Source: Udeniomyces pyricola
Lineage: Eukaryota > Basidiomycota > Tremellomycetes > Cystofilobasidiales > Mrakiaceae
Assembly: GCA_039545295.1 (NCBI GenBank)
Contig: BCIK01000019.1
Coordinates: 1-64,000, forward strand
Length of the DNA: 64,000 nucleotides
Direction: 5' to 3'
Below are positions 46,730-64,000 of the stretch, one piece after another (positions within the stretch are counted from its first letter, which is position 1; each line of letters opens with the position of its first letter). The position numbers and the translations under genes are program-made. Under the pieces are notes generated by a model. That model was not told the origin of the DNA. It made no database searches and saw only the letters and a list, made by a program, of their open reading frames with translations.

Positions 46730-47452
46730 GGTGATGTAGAAGGCGATGATGACGAGCTTAGAAGCTGAAATTGGCTTGGATCAAGAGATGCGAGCGACGT
46801 CTGAAGGTGCGATTGGAGGGTGAAAGGGGGATGGAGTCCGTTGCTTTGATTGTTGTGAGTAAGGGGTTCCTTTCCTCTTCCCAGAGATGGCAATGCCAGG
46901 TCTGAGCAACAAAGGGAACGCGTCGGTCATACGGATTGATGGAGAACAACGATTACTCTCAAACGCACAACGACACAATTGGACACGACCTGGTCCGCTC
47001 CAGCGCCACATGCACAGCTTCATTCACGCTTCCACACCCATGCGATCTGCGTCCCGCAGCCGACATCCTCTCGACGCGTCCAGCTTCATGAGAGTGGGCG
47101 CCACTGTAGATTGGACTCGATCTGACTGCAGTCTCAAGACTCAGGCCAGACTAGGAAGCTCGTCTGCACTCATGTCAGATTCAGTACACAACCGTACATA
47201 TCATCAGTCGAACCGATGGAATTTTTGCATCCTTCACCGCGCGCGTGCATCGTGATGGTCGATCCAAGACGGAATACCGACTCTGCCGTGTACTGCCGGG
47301 CCGGGCCAACGTCGATGGTGATAGCCGGCAAGGCGACTGCAGCAGCGGCCGAGTCTGTGTAATCTAACGACCAACGCAGCCCCCACGTCAATCCTCTCAA
47401 CATCAACCTTGCAATCAACTTGCACGCCATCATCCCATCCTCTTCTCGTACC
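46730..47452. promoter_or_regulatory. Divergent intergenic region, membrane protein / Pex1
   Basis: A 723-base gap between divergent ATGs with no ORF of coding quality and no repeat. It probably contains both promoters. Confidence 0.5.
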
Positions 47453-52234
<4,782 letters not shown>

Positions 52235-52568
52235 GGCGTCGATGAGTTGTAGGTCAACCGACGACTGGTTGAGGGCGAAAGAGGGTTGTCGAGATTGAAT
52301 AATGATGGTAATCATGTTGTATAAATATGTAGATATCTATATATATCTCTATATATATATAATCTCAAACGCAAAGTCATGCATGCACTCGGGCCAAAGG
52401 CAGGCGCGCCGGCGAGGCCAAGTCGCGTGAACTGGACATCGAAAGAAACGGCCAGTCAAACATCCACACTCCTTTGCTTCCCTTCCCTTCGCTTTTCCTT
52501 TCCTATCCCCTCTGCGCCTCCCCCTTTTTTGGTTCTCATCGTCTTCCTTCATCTTCTCGCCTTTCACC
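52235..52568. other. Intergenic region, 334 bases
   Basis: Tandem gap between Pex1 and the next plus-strand gene. The AT-rich TATA/TATC stretch at 52320-52363 is probably in the Pex1 3' UTR. The pyrimidine-rich segment at 52465-52565 is a likely promoter or 5' UTR, a common fungal arrangement. Confidence 0.55.
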
Positions 52569-54765
52569 ATGACTGCCGAACCAACAGCCATCCCCGATTT
52601 CCACTCCAACCTCGCCCGCCGCCACCGTCGCGGCCTCGCCCCCGTTCCTCGACTCCCCCTGCCTCCGACGCCAACGGTTCGTCCAGAAGACGTTCCGGAC
52701 TACTTACAGCGCGCTCTTCAAGCCCGAGAAAACGTCGTCACCGTTGAATCCACGTTGGACTATACGCCCACCGCGGTAGCGAGGTCAGTGACGCCATAAG
52801 AACCACAGCATGCCGCGTCGCACGTACGCGTTCTAGTCTGGTCCGGCTCGCTGAACCGACGCTTCTTTGTGAATCCCCTTTTGTTACCGTCCTCTCCATC
52901 TGTCCGCTGCCATGTTTGGTTCTTGAATCGGACTTGCACCAACAACAGTAAGAAAGCTAATATACGTAAGTCCAGCTGTGTGTTTCATCTCGATATGGGG
53001 CATAGCTACGCTTGGGTTCGACCCGCTCTGCGGCGATTTCCTGACGGTCCTCTGTCCGGGCCTTTGTATCGCTCTTTTGGGCGTTCCGCATGGTGTGACC
53101 TGTCTGCTTTGGCTCACCCCTACGACTATCTCTCGTGTGGCTCGTCATCGTTATCAATCAGCCCTCGGCCCTATTATTGGAGGAGTAATTGCGGGTGTTC
53201 TCGTCGTACTCCTGATTGCTGGCATTATTTGGTGGTGGCACGCCAATGCGCCTCGCGTACGTTGATCCATATTCCCCTTCACACTATGAAGCTCGGCGTT
53301 GTTTGAGGCTTGACGCTGATGGATTTCTTTGCGCGTGCTTCTTGCTTCTGTGTTCGATGGTCTATGTGACGGGCGATGCTTGGTTTCCTTAGAAGTATGC
53401 GGAGGACAGGGCAAGACAACCACAGAGGCCCGTTCCAAGCATGAGGCCTGGTGTGGTTCCTCGTGAGTGCAAGTTGTTCCAGCCTTGGCGCAGATAGACT
53501 CGGCACGCGCTTATCACTCATCACCGACTTGACCGTGTTGTCTCATTGACTTTTTTTTTTACTCTTTTTTTTCTCGTCTCCTTGCGCGTTCCTCTCTTTG
53601 TACCATCATCTCACACACCACAATCCTTGTAGCTCCCATCTCTACCCGTGACTCGAATCGGTCCACCAAGTCCGCCACTTCACCCCTTTCCGAGAAGCCC
53701 TATCCCCTCGGGCCCATATCGGGCGGCAAGCTCAAACCCAAGCCTACCTCTCGAAGCGTCAGTGCAGAGTCTCACCTAGGCCTCCTTCCCACCCTTTCGT
53801 CCTCTTCGTCGACAGAAGACTCCCCCGACAAAAGTATGCTTGCTTCACCCGTCTCGCCCGTGTCCCCGGCGAGCAAATACGCACCTGCCAAGCCGAGTCC
53901 GCTTGCGGTTGCCTCATCTGCCCCAAAATGGGGTGAAATGCCCTTCAACTCCTCGACTGCTACTGCAGCCTCCTCCACCTCTTCTCCAAACAATGCTGCT
54001 GCTGCTACAACTGGACCATCACCCTCCTCTCCTCCCGCCCCCGGTCCTCACAGACTTTCTCAGGAAGCCTACTCTCTGGCCGTTTCTGGCCCAACTTCAC
54101 CCACGTCTTCCCAACGCGTCAACAACTTCTCCCTCGCTCCTCCAGTCGAGATCTCGAACCATCGAGCGTCTCAAGGGTCGATCCAATCCGATGCCTCGCG
54201 CTACTCCCAAGTGGACTCGGCTCCTCTAGTTTCTCCGAACCGGTTCTCGCAGCAACAGCAGGCCAACATGTACGACCCGGCGCGTGGATCGACGGGAAGT
54301 TACCCGGGTGGGCAAACGGGAGGTGCGAGAGATCATGTCTTTTCCGGTCAATTCGATCTGGAAGAGCAGAATCGGATGTCGTACAACCCATCACTCGCTC
54401 CTCCCGGTCAGGCTTTCGGCGGTGCAGGTGGTGATGTAGGATATGACGCGTACGTTGGAGGAGGGGGTGCCGGATACGGAAACTCCCAGCATCGATTGTC
54501 GCATCAGGGTGGAAGCGACTATACTTTTTACGCCGGAGGAGCTGGGGGAGGAGGGGGACCTGCTGGAGAGCCCTATCAGCAACAGTACCACCACCAACAG
54601 CGACAATCCCAGTCCCACGCATACTCACAACAAGTCTGGGACGGATCGTATGGACCACGCTACACTGAGGAGAGCGGATACCCAGCAGAGGAACTTGACA
54701 TGTACTATGGTGGTGCGGGAAGCCGTCCAGGAAGTCACTACGATGGGACCGGGCTCGCTCGCTGA
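52569..54765 (+). CDS. Single-pass membrane protein with long disordered tail
   Basis: Family not recognised. Five exons, 509 aa: 52569..52783, 52949..52965, 53162..53256, 53393..53462, 53633..54765. The N-terminal ~78 residues are Pro/Arg/Thr-rich, with no clear signal peptide. One membrane span lies at about 80-104 (GGVIAGVLVVLLIAGIIWWW), followed by HANAPRKYAEDR. The tail (~400 residues) is low complexity: Ser/Pro/Thr to about 350, with several RLS, RAS and RFS motifs that could be phosphorylation sites. It then becomes Gly/Tyr/Gln-rich, reminiscent of prion-like or phase-separating sequence. One exon is 17 bases and supplies only SKKANI. The general plan (short N-terminus, single span, long tail) resembles stress-sensor or mucin-like proteins, but I have no evidence for either. 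Confidence 0.75.
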
Positions 54766-55337
54766 GGACGCCAGACCTGGATATGTGCAGTAGGATTTTT
54801 ATTTTTTTCTCATATAATCACGTTTCGCTCCCTTAAGCTTTGCTTTCATTCTTTGTCCTAGCGTCTTTTCTTATATATATATCCTGTTTATCCTCTCTGT
54901 GTCTTAGTATGGCCTGGACTTTTTTTTTTCGTGTGGACGTAACTCTATCTATCATCTCTATCATGTATTTCGCGTCCCTATCAACTTGTCGCTTCTGATT
55001 CTTCCGGCTCGATGTGCGACGGACGTTGGTTGGTTGTGATGGATTGGTATGCTAGACGTAGGTAACTATAGAGCAAGATCACGTCGCAACCAGCTCCCTA
55101 GGTGGCTTGGGTGTATGGATGAGTAATGAGTTCCTTGGGCGTGTTCAATCGAAGCAATGCAGTTGTAAGCAGTAGTAAATTCTTTAATTGGCGATCGGTC
55201 GAGATGTCGCTCTTCTCCGACGACAGACTTCACCGACGACGCCCCTAGCAGATGGTGATTTCCTCCGACTCCCCTCTCAACGTCCACGAGTCTGCATTTC
55301 CCCACGTCTCCTTTCTCTAGCGAACCATAGTCTCAAC
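54766..55337. other. Intergenic region, 572 bases
   Basis: Tandem gap on the plus strand. It contains T-runs (54796-54806 and 54920-54929) and a TATATATAT stretch at 54874-54882, likely 3' UTR, followed by the promoter of the decarboxylase gene. Nothing else seen. Confidence 0.55.
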
Positions 55338-56361
55338 ATGTCAACGACCCATCTTCCCCCGCTTCCTGTCATCCTCTCCTCGTCTTCAACCCTACACGCC
55401 TTCCTCTCGCTCCTCCTCGAACCGACCGACCCACTCTCCTCCCGGCTCGTGCCCGAACTCATCGCTTCTTTTCATGAAGATCCAACCCACTTGCCTACGT
55501 CTCACGCACAAGTTTTAGACCGAGGAGAGCTTCTCATGAACGATTGGGATCTCGAGCATAAAGTCAGGTTTATTGAGGGTCATCGTAAGTCTCTTGGGTT
55601 CATCTAATCCATGTACTGATACCGGTTATCTCTCGATCCTCGAGCGTCTTTGCCGGAAACTACCCAGAACGGATCCTACAAGATGACCATACCAAATAGT
55701 ATATTCCAGACATATACTGACCTCATTGGAATCATCTCAAACTTGTTTGCTCGTATGCGATGGCAAATGCAGCTCGGATAGGAGACGGGGATGTTTTGAG
55801 CGAACTGAGCAAGAAGGAGCAAGGCATCGGAGGTCCTCCAACAACCCAAGAAACACTGGATCAGTAAGTTTCTGTCTCATTCTTGATATATTTCTTCTCT
55901 TCTCTCCTTTTCTGTATCGCCTTTGTTGCCGGGAGCTTTTTGTTGGTCATTCGTAAACAAGGCTCAGTGAGATGCGGGTGGTAAACGATGATTGAGGTCT
56001 AGTTGTCGGTTGCCTTTCTTCTCGACCAAAGACGGCTCGACCACCTGTACTGAACACGCTTTCGGATGCGGATCCCTTTTGCTTTTCCCTCGTTCTCTCC
56101 CTTAATGACCCATCTAGACTACGTGAGCTCAACGCTCTGTACTCCAAAGCTTTTCCCCGATTACGCTACATCACGTTTGTCAACGGCCGTCCCCGCTCGG
56201 CGATCGCGACTGAACTCGCCAAGCACCTTGCGAGTGATGGAGCTCAAGACGCCACTCACGTCGTTAGGGAGGAAGGGTCCGATGTGTGGGTAAAGGAGGT
56301 CGAAAGGGCTGTGGGAGATGTTTGGAAGATTGGGCATGCGAGGTTGGAGGGGTTGATGTGA
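55338..56361 (+). CDS. OHCU decarboxylase (urate catabolism)
   Basis: 2-oxo-4-hydroxy-4-carboxy-5-ureidoimidazoline decarboxylase, the last step from urate to (S)-allantoin in purine breakdown. Three exons, 193 aa: 55338..55584, 55773..55863, 56118..56361. The family signature GHPRIGDGDVLSELSKKEQG is split by intron 1 inside the Pro codon and is restored by splicing. It holds the catalytic His (about 82) and downstream Glu. RLRYITFVNGRPRSAIATEL (about 126-145) is the second conserved block. The C-terminus WKIGHARLEGL fits the family, as does the total length. There is no evident peroxisomal targeting signal (it ends EGLM). Intron 2 is long at 254 bases. No other urate-pathway gene is in the window. 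Confidence 0.9.
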
Positions 56362-57388
56362 TGACTGGGTGAACTCTCTATATATACTTATCGCTAGCTG
56401 CTAATTGGGAGGAGAAAGAGAAACCCGATTGAAAATCGACGGAATATACAGTCGACGGATGAAAAGGAGAGACTAAGAACATGTATGATTTACACATGGA
56501 CATATGTTAGAATGCATATTGCGTATCGACGTATATTGGTGCTGACGTGTACATTTCCTGATTGACGACGATGTAGATACGTTATGTGAAGCGACGCGGA
56601 GATGACTCGTCATGCACTCGTGTGACGCAAGCGTGGATGACAACAAGGCTTAACAGTAACAGCTCTGCCTCATCCGGCGGGCGCACCCTCGTATCGTAGC
56701 CTTGCTCTTCAGTTGCCACAGGCCTAGTGTTGCATATTTGACTCAATCATGCCCTCCATCGCCTCCCAACGGTCATGTTCAACCACCATGTCATGCCACG
56801 GAATTATAGGATGCTCGCATGGCTCGAGTACTTGGTTCCTCCAACCCCCCGCGGCACCGGGACGTTAATCGATGGCCTCCCTTGAATTGTGCGCGCGCGC
56901 GCGCTTCATTCGACGTCGTCTGCAGATATATATCTATTTCTTCCACCTTGCCAGCAACCTCTCCAACGACCCAGTCAAATCATTCTTCTCTGGTTGGGAT
57001 AGCACACCTTGTCGACTTTTGATTGCTCTCCAACGTCTTGGTTGTCAGTCAAGGGCAGAAACGAGCGATTGAGTGAGAAGTTTGATCAACATCTACGAAA
57101 CCACCAACCGATTCATTCCACTGGGCCAACTAAACTGCCGACTTCGACTCCGTATTCCCATTCCATCCCTCCTCTTCTCGACCGATTCCCCTTCCCCCAG
57201 CCTCTGCCTTTGCCCCACCACCCACAGAGCATCAAGAATATCATCCAGCAAGGGGCTCGACATCTACTCAGCCTGCTCCACCCATCGCCATCGCTTCGCG
57301 CCCCTGACGACATTGCTCGTCGTTGTCCACTCAGCAGCAGCAGCATCAGCTGCAGCATCAGCAGCCGACATCCTTCTCTATCCTCGCC
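56362..57388. other. Intergenic region, 1.03 kb
   Basis: Tandem gap upstream of the large zinc-finger gene. It includes a (GC)7 run at 56891-56904, able in principle to adopt Z-DNA. CAG-type trinucleotides at 57339-57364 lie just before the chosen ATG, so the true start could be further upstream through an unrecognised 5' exon. Plus-strand ORFs from 56819 and 57009 are Ser/Pro/Leu-rich and unsupported. Confidence 0.5.
56891..56904. repeat. (GC)7 dinucleotide run
   Basis: Seven alternating GC units in the upstream region of the large zinc-finger gene. Confidence 0.85.
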
Positions 57389-60300
57389 ATGGAGCAGCGA
57401 CCTCACTTTGATGAGGCTCCCGTCGCTTCATCCTCGGCATCCTCTACCGTTCCAACGTCTGTCGCCTCGGCGGCCACCAGACCCAGCCGCCCCCAGCGTG
57501 GGTCCTCCCAAACGGTGTCGGCCGGATCGTCTCCTTTCGCCCGACCGCCTCGCACCGGCTCCCCTTCGTCCACTTGGTCGCCCACGCCGAGCCTGTCTGT
57601 CCCTCCAGCCGGGCCTCCTACCGGTCTAGCACCATCCTCCCATTCACATCAGCCCACAAGGCCCTCCGGTCTCTCCTATACCACCGCATTCAGTCGTCCT
57701 CCCTCCCCGACCTCATCAGTCGGCTCCTCCTCTTCGCATCCCATCATTCCATCAACCGCAAAGCCCCCACCCCACACCCGAGGTCTTCGTTCAGCCCGGC
57801 CAGCGTCGGCCTCTGCTTCGGCCTCTGTCCCAATCACCCGATGCTCTACTGCTGCACGACCTACACCACCCTCAACCTCGCCCTCAACGTCTACATCTCC
57901 TGCTACGACCGAACCAACCGCTCCGATCGCATCCAAAGCAGGCTCGTCCAAAGCTACCACCACTCGGCTCAAACCGACGACCTCATCCACCTCAACTGCG
58001 AGCACCTCTGCATCGAGGACAAAGACCAACCCGGCCGAGCCCGTCAAGCTCGAGTATAAAGTCGTCAATGGCATCAAGATGGTTGTTGGCAAAGGAGGGA
58101 GGCTCTTTGACCCGAATCCAGCTCCGGGCGTGGGGGGTTGTGGCGACGATGCTGCCTTTGAATGCTGCTTCTGCGACAAGAGTCAGTTCAATCCACCTTC
58201 AAAGTCCGTCCGGAACCATATATGCCGTTCATCTTGGCTGACATCGTACACGTCTCGACGCTCCTTTTTCAGTTTACCGGGGCAAGCATGCTAGATCCAT
58301 CTGGCGTCGGCACCTCTGCGACAAGCACGGCATTCCTCTCTCGCAGCAACCGCGCCGGACTCGGTGGGACAAAAGTACGTCTGCATTCAATAAGGCATGC
58401 GCTAGCTCCCACCCATGTCCCACATTCTCATTTTCTTCTTATCGCTGACACAATCAAATCGGTGTGTGCGCCCCAAATCGATAGACGAAGCTCGTCCCAA
58501 AACCGACGAGGAGCGTCGAGCACGTTCGCTTGAGAGCAAACGGAAATGGGCATCTAAGCGGCGGTGAGTGCTTTTCGAGTCATGAACTGATCGACTGCGC
58601 TCACTAACATCCACTGACGTCTCTGCATATTCCCATCATGACATTATTTCGACTTGCGGTCGCTTTGGTCGACAGAGCGGAGAAGCGAGCCTTGCGGGAA
58701 GGCACCTCGGTTGCACCATCGTCGGACGAAGGTTCGGATCTTTCTGATGACTTCGAAGGCGAAGACGATGAGGATCTTGACGATTACCCGGAAGAAGATT
58801 TTGCTCCGCCAATCGTTGAGGTCGTGACGAACAAAACCAAAGGCAAGGGTCGCGTCTCGATGACCAACAAACCGAAAGCGGTTGCCCCTGCTCCCGTTGC
58901 TGCGCCTAAAAAGCGGTCGTCTACGGGAATCAATACTGGGTCTAGTCGAATTGCGTCAGTCGAGGTAACGGAGCGCGTCAAGCCGAGCAAAGATCGCCCT
59001 ACACGATTGGGACCGAGAGGATCGACCGGGCGAGGGGTATTGCGGGCAGAGGTGGAGCCTGAGTTGAAGCCGGAAGAGGAACAAGAGCAAGATTTCGACG
59101 AAGATGGCGATGAAGACGCCGTCGAGCCAACGTCGGCAGAAGCTCTGACAACCTATCAACCTACAGACAGCTGGCTCCCGACCCCGACGACGTACGCGTC
59201 CCGACCTTACTCGGATCGATTCACTCAGCCATCTTCTACCAGCCAATCCTACTTTCCCAGCTCCACTTCGCATCTTCCCCAACAGTCCTCGTATCGCTAC
59301 CCCTCAGGTGCTTATCCCCCTGCTCCTCTAACCGCCGTTCAGCATCCTCACCACCCTTCCTATGTCTCTCCTAGCATGTCTCAATATGCTACTTTTCCTT
59401 CTCAACACCACGCTACCTCCTCCCATCAGCGGACGGGTTCTTTTCCCGCGAGCGAAGACGTTTACTCGTACACACCCGATCACGACCGCACGCTTCAGCC
59501 TGATGACGACATCTTTTCACCCTCTTCGGCGTACCCAACTTACACCGCCCAAGCTACTGATGCTCCCATTCCTTCATCAAACCCGCCCTCTGTCACAGCC
59601 AGCACAACCAGCGACCACTCCTCTGTCTTTGGACGACCGCCCTCGCCCGCCGAAGACGGCGCGGCCGCAGTACTCATGCAGCTTCGAACGGCCGTCTCGA
59701 GTCCTGCTAAGCCATTCTTGGAAGAGGGACCTCTGGCTGACCCCAATCCGTCCGAGAGCGACGAAGAAGATGAAGAAGAGGTGGAGGCCGAGATCTGGGC
59801 GTTGCCTGTGACAGAAACGGTCTCTCCTGTCGTCGTTGCCGATCGGCCTCAGTCTTACTCGCACCCTGCACCCGAAGAGGTTGCCCGTCGTCAGCTGGAA
59901 AAGCAAGCACTCTTCCCTGCTCATAAGCTTGCTCAGTTTCAGTCCCGTCGATCTCGTCTTTCCGACGGTCACTCCAGCATTTCAGATTACTCTCCCGTCG
60001 TCCATGCCACCCCATCCGCTTCGACGCTCGCACACATTCAACCTAGTATTCCGGACCGTTCCCTTCTGTCGGACACTGCTAACGGAATCGAAGACGACCC
60101 CCCGCATCTTCTATCGTCGTCATCTGGCCTGGGCTCGAGTCCGCCGGTCTTTGAGCGAAGGTACAACGACGATAGCCGTGATCGGAGCGGGGTTCAGCGT
60201 CAGGGATCTCAGCTCGCTCGGGGACGGATCTTTGATCGCACGACGAGCCTTCGAGAGTCGACCGAGATCGGACCTTCTGCAATGGATCTGGCTGGTCCAA

Positions 60301-61964
60301 GCGCACTAGGACCGACCAGGAGTCTGCCTACTGGAGTCAGCTTTCATGGAACGCCTACACCGTTGAACCGGCTTGGTGGTGGCGGAAATGGTATCAACTG
60401 GGCGAGTATCAGGCGACGTCTCGGGGAGCAGCACCCTGACATCAAGCTCATTCCATTGAGAGGTTCTGAGGAAACCTCGACCTCAGGTGTAGTCGCTCAG
60501 TCGATGACTGTCTCAGACGAAAATACCGCCACACCCGAGGCTCCTCACCCGTCTCGCTCGGAACGGTCAGCCGGAGGAGAACCAAGCCACCCTTCGTCAT
60601 TGAAATCGCCCTTGAAAGACACTTCGAAACAGCCATCTCCCCCTGCGTTTTCTTCTCCACCTGCTTCGCCCACATCTTCCTCTCCCAACTCATCTCCCGC
60701 CCGTCATCATCGCAACGGCCATGCCTCATCCTATCAGAGTCTCATGAAACCGCCCCAGCCATCGTTCTTCGCTCATCCCGAGGTACCTCACCGACGAACG
60801 ATCTCCAACACGACCAACTACCTTGCCAACTTGGCTGCTCACGAGATGAGAGACGGCCGATCGTTTGATAGTCAAAGCCGAGAGGTTAGTGGCGGGAGTA
60901 GGGGTCTTACGGACAACGGCGGCTTCGCTCACGGTGGAAGCGACGGGGGCCGTGGTACGTTCAACGTTGGCTCACGAGAGGTCCCGACACTCCCGACGTT
61001 TCACCCGACCCCGCTCAAGAGCAGCTTCGCGACGACATTTCAGAGCTACACTCCAGTCGTCAGTTCGACCCGAACTCCTTTCAAATCGTCGTCGTCATCA
61101 TCGCACGCCCCGACATCGTCTTCACGAGGAGGCGCTCTCAACCTCTCTGATGCTGGCGCATACGGTTACCGCAACTCTTCTTTCCCCGCCTCCCATACCG
61201 CGACTTCATCTTCCCGAACTTCGTCGTCAATCAACCCAGCGTCCTCCTCAACGATGCGTGGTGATCCGTCTTCTTCAGCCTATTCTTCCTTCCCTTCCCT
61301 TGCCGGCAACCCTTCATCTTCTGCCTCATCCTCTCGGATTTACCTTGGATCTTCCCCGCCCCATCACAACAATCCATTAGGGAGTGGCAACTCGTTCTTC
61401 CAACTCTCCTCTCCTCATTCTCTGTCGCTCTCGCGATCACTCGGTCTGGCACCTGCCACCCCGGGCCGTTGGAATCTTCCTTCTTCGGCCGGAGGTGGCG
61501 GCGGCCATGGGGCTGGCCCCCTTGGCGGCGGCCCAGGTAGCCTCGGTGGGACTCCTGGCGGTGGCGGTGACGGGGGTAATGGTAGTAGTCATGGCGGAGG
61601 CATCGTTTTTGGGACGCCTGCTGGAGCGGCAGGAGGCTCCTCCGTCGTGTTCACCCCTCAAACGGCCGCTCAGGATTTGAGCATGAGGAAACGAAGAGGC
61701 AACTTTACGATTGAGGATGGCAGTGTCAAGAGGGTCAAGAGAACTGCCGGTATCTTGAGCGGTGGAGGAAGCGCGACTGGGAATGGGAATGGGGGAACGG
61801 GTGGAAACAACGCAGGTGGAAGTGGTGGTGGTGGTGGTGGGAGTGAAAGTGTTTGTGACGGGGAGAGCGCTGAGGTTGTTGGTAGAGGTGGAAGTAGGGA
61901 TTCAGGGTTCTTTGCAGAGGGTGCATCAGCCGAGAGTGAAACTGCTGGTGAGACGGAGGAGTAG
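57389..61964 (+). CDS. Large zinc-finger protein with low-complexity regions
   Basis: Four exons, 1420 aa: 57389..58181, 58273..58374, 58485..58563, 58676..61964. Residues 1-225 are Ser/Thr/Pro/Ala-rich. A conserved-looking module follows at about 228-330: LEYKVVNGIKMVVGKGGRLF, then CCFCDKIYRGKHARSIWRRH and HLCDKHG. This is a C2H2-like finger (C-x2-C and H-x4-H) of the kind seen in fungal regulators, followed by a basic helix (EERRARSLESKRKW). Introns cut the finger, so splicing is well constrained. An acidic patch lies near 345-365 (DFEGEDDEDLDDYPEEDF). The remaining ~1000 residues are mostly disordered and Ser/Pro-rich, with a Gly-rich block near 1265-1310. A short non-repetitive segment, MRKRRGNFTIEDGSVKRVKR near 1328, may be a nuclear signal. 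Likely a nuclear DNA-binding regulator; its target is unknown. Confidence 0.8.
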
Positions 61965-63254
<1,290 letters not shown>

Positions 63255-64000
63255 CTAGGCGGTAGGGACGAGTTTGAGGTGCTGAGCCAAGCAAGTCGCT
63301 ACCCTGAATTCGTCCGCTCGAGGAGCGACGGGCAGACCTTGCTGTTGAGCCCAGCCCCGAACGGCCTCGGGAAAGTCGGTAATGAGCCCGTCAACGCCCA
63401 TCTCGACAAGGCTCGAGATGAGATTAAGCCTGACACAGGTTCAATGGAACCATCGCGTTGCATCAAGGGAAAGGAAAGGGAATTGGGAGACACAAGAGTA
63501 TGAAGTACGAGGTAAGCCATAGTAAAAATTGAATTTTGCTAGGCTTTCACCATAGCTTACTGAGCTGAGACTTCCACCAAGCGGATTAGGAGAAAAGAAG
63601 AAGAAAAAAAGATAAATTAAAAAGCACGAAGCGTTCAGACGAACCTGTTTGGAGTCCAAGGTTTGACTTGAAGCCCGAGAGAGTGAGCCATCTTGACCAT
63701 GGCAGGGGTGGTGAACGGGATGAAGCCTGGCATGCCAATATCGGTGACGTTGGATGCATAGGCCGTAGCGACGGGAGAGAGGAAGTCAGCGTCGATCGAG
63801 GCGGCAGCTTGAGCGACCCGTTCTTGGACAGTCGAGCCGTTGAAGGAGTCGACATCAATCCTAGTGAGAATTTGATCATTCCGAAGAGATGCATATCAGT
63901 GACACATCACATATGACAAAACGTGATGAGGGTGACTACTCACGAAGCCAACCAATTCGAGGGACCCTCGCCGTGCATCGAGAGGTTCCCGGGAGCTTTG
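63255..64000 (-). CDS. Glycerophosphodiester phosphodiesterase, C-terminal part
   Basis: Partial gene: the 5' part lies beyond the window edge. Exons seen: complement(63255..63429, 63645..63860, 63944..>64000), about 149 residues. Family features include LSMHGEGPSNWLASID, a helix-strand repeat of the TIM barrel, AHSLGLQVKPWTPNR, and the typical final strand MGVDGLITDFPEAVR. The active-site His and metal ligands of the HRG motif would be upstream and cannot be checked. The enzyme hydrolyses glycerophosphodiesters to glycerol-3-phosphate and alcohol. After the barrel comes a short tail of about 30 residues ending LVPTA. Whether it is secreted or cytosolic cannot be judged from this fragment. 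Confidence 0.85.

Overview
The window is nuclear DNA from a fungus, very probably a basidiomycete yeast or yeast-like species (Tremellomycetes-like; this placement is inference). The reasons are dense, intron-rich genes on both strands, short introns (mostly 50-150 bases), very short exons (15-23 bases), and 5' splice sites of the form GTNNGY with many GTACGT, GTACGC and GTTCGT. The content is ordinary eukaryotic housekeeping. I see no rRNA, tRNA, CRISPR array, prophage or intact transposon. Exon models below were assembled by hand: splice pairs were chosen so that reading phase closes exactly and conserved family motifs are restored.

Layout. 0.2-2.4 kb (-): a possibly mitochondrial protein of unknown function. 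3.2-5.7 kb (-): plasma-membrane syntaxin (Sso-type). 6.4-8.1 kb (+): LENG1/CIR-N protein. 8.2-9.9 kb (-): three-finger C2H2 protein, perhaps INO80-associated. 11.0-15.9 kb (-): Rad4/XPC. 16.4-18.2 kb (+): ING-family PHD protein. 18.3-20.4 kb (-): Nse1 of the Smc5/6 complex. 21.9-24.3 kb (-): secreted pepsin-like aspartic protease. 25.1-26.9 kb (+): unknown, possibly mitochondrial. 27.1-31.3 kb (+): Nop4/RBM28. 31.5-34.7 kb (-): eIF2B epsilon. 35.0-39.1 kb (+): Sac1 phosphoinositide phosphatase. 39.7-43.1 kb (-): tandem CCCH zinc-finger protein. 43.5-45.1 kb (+): MOSC/mARC-like protein. 45.4-46.7 kb (-): multi-pass membrane protein. 47.5-52.2 kb (+): Pex1. 52.6-54.8 kb (+): single-pass membrane protein with a disordered tail. 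55.3-56.4 kb (+): OHCU decarboxylase of urate breakdown. 57.4-62.0 kb (+): large zinc-finger, low-complexity protein. 63.3 kb to the end (-): 3' part of a glycerophosphodiester phosphodiesterase.

The genes do not form a pathway cluster. The 8-20 kb stretch groups four nuclear genes with chromatin or DNA-damage roles (C2H2/INO80-like, Rad4, ING, Nse1), which may be chance. Several pairs are divergent and share compact promoters (Sso/LENG1, Rad4/ING, eIF2B epsilon/Sac1, CCCH/MOSC, membrane protein/Pex1). Several are convergent with 3' gaps of about 110-160 bases. The most unusual points are two GC-AG introns in neighbouring divergent genes, a 15-base microexon that splits the Sac1 catalytic loop, an arginine in place of the Walker A lysine in the first Pex1 ATPase domain, and a 135-base A tract at 63 kb. 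I found no convincing novel biological system.
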